Assembly (NCBI RefSeq): GCF_003044185.1
Contig: NZ_PYYB01000001.1
Span: 930,001-994,000, forward strand
From: Paraconexibacter algicola
GTDB lineage: Bacteria > Actinomycetota > Thermoleophilia > Solirubrobacterales > Solirubrobacteraceae
DNA length: 64,000 nucleotides
Reading direction: 5' to 3'
Shown: positions 20,646-30,600 of the stretch, one piece after another
Layout of the letters: the number at the start of each line of letters is the position of its first letter
Numbering within the stretch: position 1 is the stretch's first letter
The notes under the pieces: model-generated
Seen by the model: the letters and a program-made list of their open reading frames with translations, nothing else
Database searches by the model: none
What the model was told of the DNA's origin: nothing
Translations under genes and position numbers: made by a program

Positions 20646-22514
20646 ATGGGGATCACCGTGGACCTGACGGACTGGATGGACGCGATCACCGAGCGGGACC
20701 CGCTCTCGCTCCTGCTGGCCGACGAGGACGGCACCCCGTCCGATCGCGCCCGCTGCATCGCGATCCTCGAATCGGTGCGCGAGGACGCCGCCCAGCGCGC
20801 GGACGAGGTCGCGCGCGGCTACATCGAGATCGCCTCCGCCGTCCTGGGCCACGCCTCCTTCGACGAGCAGACCGTCGAGCAGGCCAACTCGTTCAACCCT
20901 GGCGCGGACGGCCACGCCGTCCTCATCGCGCGCGAGCGCGTCTGGTGGGCGGCGATGTCGGTCGCGGACGCCGACGGGTCGATCGCGCGCGCCCTGCGCG
21001 AGACCTACGACGGCATCCTCAACGCCTACGCGCCCGCGACCACCGCGATGCTCCTCGCCGGTCGGCGGCGGCCGCGCGGCGGCATGACGAGCGACGAGCT
21101 CAACGTGCTGATGGGCTACCTCACCGACGGGATGACGCTGCGCGGCCGCATCGACCCGCTGTTCGGGCCCGAGCAGCAGGCGCTCGTGACCGGGCGCCTC
21201 TTCGACCTGCTCACCGAGGACGACCCCGACGGCCTCGTCGACGACGAGGCCGAGGGCAGCGCCGCCTGGCTCGACCGGGAGCTCGCGGTCCGCGGCGTGA
21301 CCGTGGCCGGCGCGGCCCCGCAGGTCCTGCAGCTCCTGCGCATGGCCCAGCTCGACGACATCGCGCTCGTCCGCGCCCGCCTGCGCTGCGCGACGGTGCT
21401 CCGCGCCCGCGAGCTACGCGGGACCGCCGAGGGACTGGCCGCATGGCGGCTCGCCGCGCTCACCGTCGGGGTGCTCGACCCCGCCCACGAACCGCTGGTC
21501 GCCGACGTCGCCAGCAGCCCGGGCGCCGCGGGCGAGCCGCTGGACGAGCTCGCCCGGGTCCGGGCGCTGCTGCGGCTCGGGCGTCCCGCCGCGGCCGCCG
21601 ACGCCGCGAGCGGCCTCGCGGCCCGCTGGCGCGACCCGTCCGGCGCGGCGCTGGCGACCGCGCTCGCCGCCCAGGCCCGTCTCGAGCTCGACGATCCCGG
21701 TGCCGCGCAGCTGCTCGCCGACGAGGCGGTCGCCGCCGGGGGCACGGCGGCCGCGCTCGCGCACGCGGTCCGTGCCCACCTCCTGCACGACCGTGGCGAG
21801 CACGAGGCGGCCACGGCCGCCATCGAGCTCGGACGGGCCGCGGCCGACGCCGCCGGCGCCGATCACCGCCCGCACGTCGCCCTGGACCTGGCCGCCGGGA
21901 CGGTCGCGCTCGCGACCGGCCAGGCCACCGCCGCCGCCGACCTCGGCCGCACCGCCGGCGACCGTCTGGCCCGCGTGCTCGACACCCACCCGGCCGGCGG
22001 CCCCTGGCGCCTGCTCGTCGCGCGCGCCCGCGTCGCCGAGGGCGACGCCCCCCAGGCCCGCCGGCTCGTCAGCGACACGCTGCTCGCCCTCGGTGGCGCC
22101 GAGTCGCCGGCCGTGCGGACGCTCGCGCTGCTCGTGCACGCCCGCACCGAGCAGGGCGCCGCGGCCACCGCGACGCGCGAGGAGGCCGCCGCGATCGCCG
22201 ACCGGCACGGCCTCGCGCGCCTGGCCCGGATCGCGCGCGCCGACGGCTGGACCGGCGCCCCCGCCCCGGCGCCCGCCACCGCGCCCGCGGCCACGGCCGC
22301 CGCCCCGACCGTGGTCGACCTCGCCGCGCTCGGCCTCTCGCCGCGCGTCGCCGAGGTCGTGGCGCTCGTGGCCAAGGGCATGCGCGACGCCGAGATCGCC
22401 GACGCGCTCGGGATCGCCGTGCGCACGGTCAACCGGCACGTCGCCACCGCGCTGAAGACCACCGGGGCCCGCAACCGCGTCGCGCTCACCCGGCTCGTGC
22501 TCGGCCAGGACTGA
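20646..22514 (+). CDS. Large LuxR-type transcriptional regulator
   Basis: 622 residues. Only the C-terminus is recognisable: a LuxR/FixJ helix-turn-helix at about 556-618 (LSPRVAEVVALVAKGMRDAEIADALG, then VRTVNRHVATALKTTGARNR). Before it is an Ala/Pro-rich linker (about 535-550) and a long Ala/Leu/Asp-rich helical region (about 230-530) that looks like repeat helices of the TPR type. The N-terminal 150 residues, with WWAAMSVADADG, match no domain I know. No receiver domain and no Walker A motif are seen, so it is neither a response regulator nor a classical LAL regulator. No kinase is adjacent. It is probably a ligand- or protein-sensing activator. Confidence 0.8.
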   Translation: MGITVDLTDWMDAITERDPLSLLLADEDGTPSDRARCIAILESVREDAAQRADEVARGYIEIASAVLGHASFDEQTVEQANSFNPGADGHAVLIARERVWWAAMSVADADGSIARALRETYDGILNAYAPATTAMLLAGRRRPRGGMTSDELNVLMGYLTDGMTLRGRIDPLFGPEQQALVTGRLFDLLTEDDPDGLVDDEAEGSAAWLDRELAVRGVTVAGAAPQVLQLLRMAQLDDIALVRARLRCATVLRARELRGTAEGLAAWRLAALTVGVLDPAHEPLVADVASSPGAAGEPLDELARVRALLRLGRPAAAADAASGLAARWRDPSGAALATALAAQARLELDDPGAAQLLADEAVAAGGTAAALAHAVRAHLLHDRGEHEAATAAIELGRAAADAAGADHRPHVALDLAAGTVALATGQATAAADLGRTAGDRLARVLDTHPAGGPWRLLVARARVAEGDAPQARRLVSDTLLALGGAESPAVRTLALLVHARTEQGAAATATREEAAAIADRHGLARLARIARADGWTGAPAPAPATAPAATAAAPTVVDLAALGLSPRVAEVVALVAKGMRDAEIADALGIAVRTVNRHVATALKTTGARNRVALTRLVLGQD

Positions 22515-22529
22515 CGGAGCGGCCGCGGC

Positions 22530-23129
22530 TCACGCGGTCGGCCAGTCCTCCGGTCCGGGCGCCTGCGGCAGCGGCACGATCTCCGCGAGCGTCGCGGCGA
22601 GCACCGCGCGCGCCGGCCGCCGCTCCCCCGGCCGCACCTCGGCGAGCGCGTGGGCGCCCGCGTGCAGCGCGCGGGCGAGGAACGGCGCGAGCGCCGGGTC
22701 CAGGCCGTCCGCCGAGAGGTCCCGGCGCAGCGTCTCGGCCATCCGGTCCGGCACCCGGCGGACGGCGGCGCGCACGTCATCGGCGACCGTCGAGGACTCG
22801 TGGTGCGCGGTGCGGTGCAGCAGCCGGGCGCCCGCCGGACGGGCGGCCGCGTGGTCCAGCAGCGCGCGGACCGCGGCGGTCGCCCGGTCGCGCGCGGTCC
22901 GTCCCGCGGCGGCCCGCTCGGCCCCGTGCAGGCGGTCGACCACCCGCTCGACCTCCGCCTCGACGGCCAGCAGGAACAGCGAATCCTTCGAGGTCCCGTG
23001 CACGTACAGCGTGGGCTTCGCGACCCCGAGACGCTGCGCGAGCTCCGCCGCGGAGATCCCGTGCAGCCCGTCGGCCGCGAACGCGTCGGCGAGGACGGCG
23101 AGGTCGAGACGGGCGCGGGGACGGGCCAT
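22530..23129 (-). CDS. TetR-family transcriptional regulator
   Basis: 199 residues. The N-terminal helix-turn-helix is clear (LADAFAADGLHGISAAELAQ, then LGVAKPTLYVHGTSKDSLF, about residues 12-50); the rest is an all-helical ligand domain of the usual size. It is divergent from narK with 120 bases between the starts, and that gap holds a perfect dyad at 23147-23160, so it may control narK and itself. CACCAT ends 6 bases before the ATG on the minus strand, a leaderless-type -10. The ligand is unknown; involvement in nitrogen control is an inference from position. Confidence 0.9.
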   Translation of the reverse strand: MARPRARLDLAVLADAFAADGLHGISAAELAQRLGVAKPTLYVHGTSKDSLFLLAVEAEVERVVDRLHGAERAAAGRTARDRATAAVRALLDHAAARPAGARLLHRTAHHESSTVADDVRAAVRRVPDRMAETLRRDLSADGLDPALAPFLARALHAGAHALAEVRPGERRPARAVLAATLAEIVPLPQAPGPEDWPTA

Positions 23130-23146
23130 GCGCACATGGTGTTCCC

Positions 23147-23160
23147 GAACCACCTGGTTC
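23147..23160. promoter_or_regulatory. Probable TetR operator between tetR and narK
   Basis: GAACCA-CC-TGGTTC, a perfect 14-bp dyad, 18 bases upstream of the tetR ATG and about 90 bases upstream of narK. A second perfect dyad, TCGACCG-A-CGGTCGA, lies at 23198-23212, nearer narK. Either or both could bind the divergent TetR. Confidence 0.5.
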
Positions 23161-23249
23161 ATCTTCGACCGCGCGGTGCGAGCTGCCCGGGCATCCTTCG
23201 ACCGACGGTCGATGGAGGGTCGACCGGCGGCGCTCCAACGTGGTCTCCC

Positions 23250-24773
23250 ATGAGCACCACCATCGATCGGGCCGGCGCACCAAAGGCCCAGAGAACCTTC
23301 GCTCCGAGCGGCGCGCGCGGCCGCTGGATCGACCACTGGGAGCCCGAGGACGAGCACTTCTGGGAGACCACCGGCAAGCGGATCGCCCGGAAGAACCTGA
23401 TCCTCTCGATCTTCGCCGAGAACATCGGGTTCAGCGTCTGGGTCCTCTGGACCATCATCGTCCTGAACCTCGGCAACGCCGGGATCACGATGTCGATCTC
23501 GGAGCTGTTCTGGCTCACCGCCGTCCCGAACCTCGTCGGCTCGTTCCTGCGGATCCCCTACACGTTCGCCGTCCCCCGCTTCGGCGGTCGCCTGTGGACC
23601 GGGATCAGCGCCTCGCTGCTGCTGATCCCGACGCTGCTGCTCGCGTTCCTCGTCCCCAGCGGCTGGCTGCTCGAGCAGTCCCACGACACCCAGTTCTGGG
23701 TGCTGCTCGCCTGCGCTGCGACGGCCGGCTTCGGTGGCGGCAACTTCTCCTCCTCGATGGCGAACATCTCGTTCTTCTACCCCGAGGGCAAGAAGGGCCT
23801 GGCGCTCGGCCTCAACGCGGCCGGCGGCAACCTCGGCGTGGCGATCGCCCAGCTGCTCGTCCCGCTGGTCCTCATCATCGGCGTCCCCGCCGCCGCCGTG
23901 AAGCTCCCGCAGCACGAGGTGCACCTCGCCTACGCGGGCTTGATGTGGATGCCGTTCATCGTCCTCGCGGCGATCGGTGCCTGGCTCGCCATGGACTCGC
24001 TCACGCAGGCCAAGGCGGACACGTCCTCCTACGTGAAGGCCCTCGGCCACGGCCAGACCTGGATCATGTCGGTCCTCTACATCGGCACCTTCGGCTCGTT
24101 CATCGGCTACTCGTTCGCGCTGCCGCTGGTGATCAAGAACACGTTCCCGGAGTTCCTCGCCCAGCACCAGTTCATCGCCACGTACCTCGCCGGGCTCGGC
24201 TTCGTCGGCGCGCTGCTCGGCTCGGTCTCGCGGCCGTTCGGCGGCTGGCTCAGCGACCGCATGGGCGGGGCGCGCGTGACGCTCGCCTGCTTCCTCGGGA
24301 TGGGCGTCTTCACCGGGCTCGCCATGGTCGGCGTCCAGGAGCGCAGCTTCGGCGTGTTCTTCGCCGCGTACATGGCGATCTTCGTCCTGGCCGGCATGGG
24401 CAACGGCTCGACCTACCGCATGATCCCGTCGATCTTCGCGGAGCTCGGGCGGCGCAACGGCGGCGACGCGGTCGACTACAAGCGCCGCGCCGCCGCGGTG
24501 ATCGGCATCGCCGGGGCGATCGGCGCCTTCGGCGGCTTCCTCATCCAGGTCGCGTTCCGGCAGGCGTCGCTCGACGTCGCCGCCGCGGTCAAGGCGGCGA
24601 AGGACCCCGCCGAGAAGGTCGCGGTCGCCGCCGCGAACGCCGACTGGTCGATCCCCGCCCTGTGGGTGTTCCTCGGCGCCTACGTCGTCCTCGCCGCCCT
24701 CACCTGGGCCGTGTACCTGCGGCGGACCTCGGACACCAGCCGCGTGCCGAGCTTCGCCTCCGCCGGGGTGTAG
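23250..24773 (+). CDS. narK: NarK-type nitrate/nitrite transporter (MFS)
   Basis: 507 residues, about 12 membrane helices. NarK/NrtP proteins carry nitrate in and/or nitrite out across the inner membrane. The two nitrate-signature glycine motifs are visible: GFGGGNFSSSMANISFFYPE (helix 5, about residue 165-184) and GMGNGSTYRMIPSIF (helix 11, about 385-399), with GLALGLNAAGGNLGV between. The hydrophilic N-terminal 50 residues (WIDHWEPEDEHFWE) are usual for this subgroup. It is followed by nirB-nirD-nasA on the same strand, but 145 bases with hairpins and a new promoter separate it from nirB. CAACGT ends 8 bases before the ATG. Confidence 0.92.
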   Translation: MSTTIDRAGAPKAQRTFAPSGARGRWIDHWEPEDEHFWETTGKRIARKNLILSIFAENIGFSVWVLWTIIVLNLGNAGITMSISELFWLTAVPNLVGSFLRIPYTFAVPRFGGRLWTGISASLLLIPTLLLAFLVPSGWLLEQSHDTQFWVLLACAATAGFGGGNFSSSMANISFFYPEGKKGLALGLNAAGGNLGVAIAQLLVPLVLIIGVPAAAVKLPQHEVHLAYAGLMWMPFIVLAAIGAWLAMDSLTQAKADTSSYVKALGHGQTWIMSVLYIGTFGSFIGYSFALPLVIKNTFPEFLAQHQFIATYLAGLGFVGALLGSVSRPFGGWLSDRMGGARVTLACFLGMGVFTGLAMVGVQERSFGVFFAAYMAIFVLAGMGNGSTYRMIPSIFAELGRRNGGDAVDYKRRAAAVIGIAGAIGAFGGFLIQVAFRQASLDVAAAVKAAKDPAEKVAVAAANADWSIPALWVFLGAYVVLAALTWAVYLRRTSDTSRVPSFASAGV

Positions 24774-24797
24774 GCGCCCCGCCTCCACCGTTTCCTG

Positions 24798-24826
24798 ACC
24801 GCCCGGTTCGGATTGGACCGGGCGGT
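24798..24826. terminator. Hairpin after narK, candidate terminator
   Basis: ACCGCCCGGT and ACCGGGCGGT form a perfect 10-bp stem around a 9-base loop, 24 bases after the narK stop. It probably ends or attenuates the narK transcript before nirB. No T-run. Confidence 0.5.
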
Positions 24827-24853
24827 GTGAACTTCCCCGCCGCGCTCGACCCG

Positions 24854-24870
24854 GGGGCCGTAGAGGCCCC
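24854..24870. other. Small hairpin upstream of nirB promoter
   Basis: GGGGCC-GTAGA-GGCCCC, a perfect 6-bp stem with a pentaloop, 13 bases before the putative nirB -10. As DNA it could be a regulator site near -35; as RNA it would belong only to a transcript reading through from narK. Confidence 0.4.
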
Positions 24871-24883
24871 GACGACCCGGTCC

Positions 24884-24889
24884 TAGCGT
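24884..24889 (+). promoter_or_regulatory. Putative -10 element for nirB
   Basis: TAGCGT ends 7 bases before a GTG at 24897 and 29 bases before the nirB ATG. The predicted start site falls at the GTG of a 6-residue mini-frame. Confidence 0.4.
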
Positions 24890-24896
24890 GGCGGAC

Positions 24897-24917
24897 GTGA
24901 CCGAAGGGACCCCCTGA
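24897..24917 (+). CDS. Possible leaderless 6-residue leader frame of nirB
   Basis: GTG-ACC-GAA-GGG-ACC-CCC-TGA encodes (M)TEGTP and stops one base before the nirB ATG. TAGCGT stands 7 bases upstream, the spacing expected for leaderless initiation. Ribosomes ending here could reinitiate at nirB. GAAGGGA may instead simply serve as a ribosome-binding site, since it lies about 9 bases before the ATG. Confidence 0.3.
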   Translation: MTEGTP

Positions 24918-24918
24918 C

Positions 24919-27354
24919 ATGTTCTCCACCCACGGCATCCTCGTCATCGGCGGCGGCATCGCCGGCCAGGCCGTCTGCGAGGCGGTCCGCGCCCGCGACA
25001 CCGACGTCCCCGTGACGCTCGTCTGCGCCGAGGACCACCTCCCCTACGACCGCGTCCGGCTCGGCGACCTGCTCGAGGAGACCGGCTCCGTGCAGGCCCT
25101 GCGGCTGCGCCCCGACGCCTGGTACGAGGACGCGGGGATCACCGCGATCACCGGGGCGCGCGTCACCGCGCTGTCCCCCGACGCCGGCACGGCGACCCTG
25201 TCCACCGGCACCGTCCTGCACTACGACCGCGTCGTGCTCTGCACCGGCAGCGACGCGCTCGTGCCCCCCATGGAGGGCTCGGCCGCCACCGGCGTCGAGG
25301 TCTTCCGCGACCCGGCGGACTGCGCGGCCATCCTGGGCGCCGCGCGGTCCGCCCGGCACGCGGCGGTCATCGGCGGCGGGCTGCTGGGCCTCGAGGCCGC
25401 CCACGCGCTCGCCCGCGGCGGCACCCCGGTCACGCTCGTCCACCTCGTCGACCGGCTGATGGAACGCCAGCTCGACGCGCCCGCGGCCGCGCTGCTCGCG
25501 CCCGCGATCGAGGCGCTCGGCGTCGAGGTGCGGCTCGAGCACGCCACCCGCGAGATCCTCACCCACGGCGACGGGCGCGCCGCCGGACTGCGGTTCGCCG
25601 ACGGCACGACGCTGGACTGCGACCTCGTTGTCGTGGCGGTGGGCATCCGCCCGCAGGTCGCCCTCGCCCGGGACACCGGCCTCACGGTCGAGCGCGGGAT
25701 CGTCGTCGACGACCGGCTCGTGACCTCGCACCCGAACGTCCTCGCCGTCGGTGAGTGCGCGCAGCACCGCGGCGTCGTGCACGGGATCGTCGCCCCGATC
25801 CACGACCAGGCGCAGGTCGCGGCCGACACGCTCGTCGGGCGTCCCGACGCGCCCGCGTACACGGGCTCGATCCCGACCGCGAAGCTCAAGGTGATGGGCG
25901 TCGACCTCGTGACGGCCGGCGCCCCCGAGGGCGAGCGGGAGGTCGTGGTCGCCGACGCGGCCGCGGGCACCTACCGCAAGCTCGTCTGCGATCCCGACGG
26001 GGTCGTCCTGGGCGCGGTCCTGCTCGGCGACGCCCGCGGCGCCGAGCTGCTGATGGACGCGGTGCGGACCGGTCGCACCACCGACGACCCGCTGGCGCTG
26101 CTGGCCGAGGCGTCCCAGGCCACCGCCGCCGAGCTGCCCGACAGCGCGCAGGTCTGCAACTGCAACGGGATCTGCAAGGGCGAGATCGTCGCCGCCATCC
26201 GCAGCGGCGGGCTCGGCTCCACGCAGGAGGTCGTCAACGTCACCCGGGCGGGCGCGGGCTGCGGCTCCTGCAAGCCGGTCGTCAGCGAGCTGCTGCAGAT
26301 CGAGCGCGCAGGCGCCGCCGAGGAGCCCACCTACCTGTGCCCGTGCCGCAAGCTCACCCGCGAGGCCGTCGGCGAGCTCGTCCGCACCGAGGACCTCTGC
26401 TCGGTCAGCGAGATCTCCGCCGCGTGCGGGGCCGGCCGCGACTGCGGCGCCTGCAAGCCCGGCCTGAGCTACCTCGTCGAGGAGCGCCAGAAGGTGAAGT
26501 TCCGCCAGGAGCGCCACGCGAAGTTCATCAACGACCGCGTGCACGCGAACATCCAGAACGACGGCACCTTCAGCGTCGTCCCGCGCATCCGTGGCGGCGT
26601 CGTCACCAGCGACGAGCTGCGCCGCTTCGCCGACGTCGCGGACAAGTACGAGCTGCCGATGATCAAGATCACCGGCGGCCAGCGCATCGACCTCCTCGGC
26701 GTCAAGAAGGAGCAGCTGCCCGCCGTGTGGGAGGACCTGGGGATGACCTCCGGCTACGCCTACGCGAAGGCGGTCCGCACCGTCAAGACCTGCGTCGGCA
26801 CGCAGTTCTGCCGCTTCGGCCTCGGCGACGCGATCACGGTCGGCATCGACCTCGAACGCGCGATGGAGGGCCTGCACACGCCGCACAAGGTGAAGGCCGC
26901 CGTGACCGGCTGCCCGCGCAACTGCTCCGAGGCGTACGTGAAGGACATCGGCCTCGTCGCGATCGGGGACGCCGCCGCCCCGCAGTGGGAGATCTACGTC
27001 GGCGGCGCCGCCGGCGCGTCGATCCGCAAGGGCGACCTCCTCACGACCGTCGACTCCGCCGAGGAGGCCCAGCGGGTCGCGCTCGCCTACCTGCAGCACT
27101 ACCGCGAGCACGGCGAGCACCTCGAGCGCACCTACGGCTTCCAGGAGCGCGTCGGGCTCGAGGCGGTCCAGGCGGTCGTGCTGGACCCCGAGCAGCAGAC
27201 CGCGCTGCTCGAGCGGTTCGCGATCGCGAAGGCCGCCTGCGACCCCGACCCGTGGCAGGAGCGCTACGCGCCCGTCCACCCCAAGCAGTTCTCCGAGCTC
27301 GACAGCGATCCCGAGGGCCTCGACCTCGTCGCGCTCGCGGAGGCGGCCCGATGA
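24919..27354 (+). CDS. nirB: Assimilatory NAD(P)H nitrite reductase, large subunit
   Basis: 811 residues. NirB reduces nitrite to ammonium in the cytoplasm. Domains: FAD/NAD(P)H reductase (about 1-400; ILVIGGGIAG and VIGGGLLGLEAAH dinucleotide motifs), two BFD-type [2Fe-2S] domains (C413/C415-C448/C451 and C474/C476-C509/C512), then the siroheme/[4Fe-4S] half (about 525-790) with C625-x5-C631 and C665-x3-C669 as cluster and siroheme ligands. All key cysteines are present. Its stop overlaps nirD by 4 bases. The reductase half is closely similar to the C-terminal half of the neighbouring nitrate reductase, which suggests a duplication within this locus. Confidence 0.96.
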   Translation: MFSTHGILVIGGGIAGQAVCEAVRARDTDVPVTLVCAEDHLPYDRVRLGDLLEETGSVQALRLRPDAWYEDAGITAITGARVTALSPDAGTATLSTGTVLHYDRVVLCTGSDALVPPMEGSAATGVEVFRDPADCAAILGAARSARHAAVIGGGLLGLEAAHALARGGTPVTLVHLVDRLMERQLDAPAAALLAPAIEALGVEVRLEHATREILTHGDGRAAGLRFADGTTLDCDLVVVAVGIRPQVALARDTGLTVERGIVVDDRLVTSHPNVLAVGECAQHRGVVHGIVAPIHDQAQVAADTLVGRPDAPAYTGSIPTAKLKVMGVDLVTAGAPEGEREVVVADAAAGTYRKLVCDPDGVVLGAVLLGDARGAELLMDAVRTGRTTDDPLALLAEASQATAAELPDSAQVCNCNGICKGEIVAAIRSGGLGSTQEVVNVTRAGAGCGSCKPVVSELLQIERAGAAEEPTYLCPCRKLTREAVGELVRTEDLCSVSEISAACGAGRDCGACKPGLSYLVEERQKVKFRQERHAKFINDRVHANIQNDGTFSVVPRIRGGVVTSDELRRFADVADKYELPMIKITGGQRIDLLGVKKEQLPAVWEDLGMTSGYAYAKAVRTVKTCVGTQFCRFGLGDAITVGIDLERAMEGLHTPHKVKAAVTGCPRNCSEAYVKDIGLVAIGDAAAPQWEIYVGGAAGASIRKGDLLTTVDSAEEAQRVALAYLQHYREHGEHLERTYGFQERVGLEAVQAVVLDPEQQTALLERFAIAKAACDPDPWQERYAPVHPKQFSELDSDPEGLDLVALAEAAR

Positions 27355-27677
27355 GCACCTGGACCCGCATCGCCGACGTCACCGACGTGCCGCTGCTGGA
27401 GGGCCGCAGCGTCGAGCTGGACGGCCGCCGCATCGCGATCTTCCGCCTGCCCGACGGCTGGGCGGCCACCGACGCCGCGTGCCCCCACCGCGGCGGCCCG
27501 CTGCAGGACGGCATCGTCGCCGACAGCTGCGTGACCTGCCCGCTGCACCAGCGCCGCTTCGACCTGCGCAGCGGCGCGCAGGTCGGCGGGGAGGACCGCG
27601 TCGCCGTGCACGAGGTCGAGGAGCGGGACGGCGGCCTGTGGGTGCGGCTCGCCGTCGCCGCCCGGGTCGCCGCGTGA
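27351..27677 (+). CDS. nirD: Nitrite reductase small subunit (Rieske-type)
   Basis: 108 residues with a Rieske fold: CPHRGGPL (about residues 44-51) and CPLHQRRFDL (about 63-72) give the two Cys and two His ligands of a [2Fe-2S] cluster. Many NirD proteins have lost these ligands; this one keeps them, so it probably carries a cluster and passes electrons to the siroheme of NirB. It overlaps nirB upstream (ATGA) and nasA downstream (GTGA), so the three are made in step. Confidence 0.93.
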   Translation: MSTWTRIADVTDVPLLEGRSVELDGRRIAIFRLPDGWAATDAACPHRGGPLQDGIVADSCVTCPLHQRRFDLRSGAQVGGEDRVAVHEVEERDGGLWVRLAVAARVAA

Positions 27678-30600
27678 GCCTCCCGGCCCCGCCCCCCGCG
27701 ACCCGCACCCGCGAGGTGCGGACCGCCTGCCCGTACTGCGGCACCGGCTGCGGCCTCGTCGCCGAGGTCGCCGGCGGCCGCGTGCAGGCGGTCAAGGGCG
27801 ACCCGCTGCACCCGGTCAACCGCGGCGCGACGTGCCGCAAGCCGCTGCGGCTCCCGGACGCCCTCACCGCCGCCGACCGCGCCACCACCCCGCTCTGGCG
27901 GGACGCCCTCGACGCGCGCTGGCGACCGCGGACCTGGCGGCAGACCGCCGGGGAGCTCGCCCGCCGGCTGCAGGACGTCACCCGCCGTCACGGCCCCGAC
28001 GCGATCGCGCTCTACCTCTCCGGTCAGATGCTGACCGAGGACTACTACGCGGCCTCGAAGCTCGCCAAGGGGTTCCTCGGCACCAACAACGTCGACTCGA
28101 ACTCGCGGCTGTGCATGTCCAGCGCGGTCGCCGGCTACACCGGGGCGCTCGGCTCCGACGGGCCGCCCGCGTCCTACGCCGACCTCGACCAGGCCGACCA
28201 CGTGCTCGTGCTCGGCTCCAACACCTCCGCCTGCCACCCGATCGTGTGGTCGCGCATCCGTCGCCGCCGCCAGGAGGGCGCGACCGTCACGGTGATCGAC
28301 CCGCGCGCCACCCCGACCGCGCAGCAGGCCGACCTGCACCTCGCGGTGCGTCCCGGGGCGGACCTGCCGCTGCTCAGCGCGATGCTGCACGTCCTCGAGG
28401 GCGAGGGCCTGCTCGACGAGGCGTTCCTCAGCCGGCACACCGAGGGGGCCGAGGAGGCGCTCGCCGCCGCGCGCGAGTGGACCCCCGGCCGGGCGGCCGA
28501 GGTCTGCGGCCTGGACGCCGAGGAGATCGTGCGCGCCGCGCGCATGTTCGGCGGGGCCCGCCGCGCGATGGCGCTGTGGTCGATGGGCGCCAACCAGTCG
28601 ACCGTCGGCACGCTGAAGAACCGCGCGCTGATCAACCTCTGCCTCGCGACCGGGAACATCGGCCGGCCCGGCACGGGACCGTTCTCGCTGACCGGCCAGC
28701 CCAACGCGATGGGTGGGCGCGAGTCCGGCGGGCTCGCGCACCTGCTCCCCGGCTACCGGCTGGTGACCGACCCCGAGCACCGCGCCGAGATGCGACGGCT
28801 GTGGGACCTGCCGGCCGACCTTCCCGGCATCTCGCCCGCGCCCGGCATCCCCGCGACCGAGCTCGTCGAGGCGCTCGAGGACGACCGCGTCAAGATCGTC
28901 TGGATCATCGCGACGAACCCCGCCGTCTCGCAGCCCGACGCGGCGCGCTTCGCGGCCGCCCTGCGCCGCGCGGAGCTCGTCGTCGTCCAGGACGCCTACC
29001 ACCCGACCGAGACCGGGGCGCTCGCCCACGTGGTCCTCCCGGCCGCGCAGTGGGGGGAGAAGGACGGCACCCAGACCAACAGCGAGCGGCGCGTCTCGCT
29101 CGTGCGCAAGCTCGTCGACCCGCCCGGGGACGCGCTCCCCGACTGGGAGATCTTCGCGCGCGTCGGGCGGGCGCTCGGGCATCCCGACGCGTTCGGCTGG
29201 CGCACCGCGGCCGACGTGCACGCGGAGTACGTCACCGCGACCGCGGGACGGCTGTGCGACCAGACCGGCCTCTCGCACGAGCGACTGCGCCGCGAGGGAC
29301 CGCTGCAGTGGCCGGTGCCCGCGCGCGGCGTCGACGGCGAGGACCACGCCGGGACCGAGCGCCTCTACACCGGCCGGCGCTTCCCCACCCCGACCGGCCG
29401 CGCGCGCCTCGCGCCGACCCCGCACGCCGAGCCCGCCGACCGGCCGGGTCCCGAGCACCCGCTCGTGCTGACGACCGGCCGGGTCGCCCACCAGTGGCAC
29501 ACGATGACGCGCACCGGCAAGGCGAAGGACCTGCTGGCCGCGGAGCCCGAGCCGTTCGTGGAGCTGCACCCCGACGACGCCGCCACCGCCGGGGTCGCCG
29601 ACGGCGAGCTCGTGCTCGTCCGCTCGCCGCGCGGCCGTGCGACCATGCGCGCCCGCGTCACGGACACCGTCCTCCCCGGCGTCGCGTTCGCCCCGTTCCA
29701 CTGGGGGGCGCTGCACCTGCCCCCCGGGGCCGGGGCGCTCAACGGCGTCGTCGCCCGCGCGATCGACCCGGTCTCCAAGCAGGCCGAGCTGAAGGCGAGC
29801 GCGGTGCGGATCGAGCCGCTCGGCGCCGACCGCACGGCCGCTGCCGCGTCCGCCGACGATCCCGGCGCGCGCCCGCGGCGGCTCGTCGTCGTCGGTGGAG
29901 GCATGGCGGGCATGGCGACCGTGGAGGCGGCGCTCGCCAACGTGCCCGCGGGCGCGCCCGGCTTCGACGTCACGATCATCGGGGCCGAGTCCGTCGCCCC
30001 CTACAACCGCGTGCTGCTGTCCACCTACCTCGCGGGCGGGGTCGGGGAGCACGAGCTCGCGCTGCGGCACCCCGACTGGCTGGCCGCGCGCGGTGTGACG
30101 CTGCGGCTCGGCGTGCCCGCCCGGCACGTCGACACCGCCGCCCGGGTCGTCGAGCTCGCCGACGGCGACACCGTCCCGTACGACGACCTCGTGCTGGCGA
30201 CCGGCTCGCGACCGTTCGTCCCCCCGGTCCGCGGCGCGGACTCCGGCGGCGTGCACGTGTTCCGCACCACCGCCGACGCGGGCGCGATCCTCGAGCGGGC
30301 CGCGCGCCCCGAGGTCCGCCGCGCGGTCGTCATCGGCGGTGGCCTGCTCGGTCTCGAGGCCGCGCGGGCGCTGACCGAGCGCGGCCTGCGGGTCACCGTC
30401 GTGCACCTCGCCGACCGGCTGATGGAGCAGCAGCTCGACGGCCCCGCCGCCTCGCTGCTCACCCGGGCGCTCGCGGCGCTGCGGATCACCGTGCGGGTCG
30501 GGGCGCGCACGCAGGCGATCGTCCCCGACGAGGACGGCCACGTCCGCGCGGTCGCCCTGGAGGGCGGCGAGGAGCTGCCCGCCGACCTCGTCGTGATCGC

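Noticed and set aside
24854-24870. ANTAR-type antiterminator target before nirB
   Set aside because: Such targets have two stems with hexaloops carrying A at position 1 and G at position 4. Here the loops are 5 and 9 bases long, and the stems lie upstream of the likely start site.
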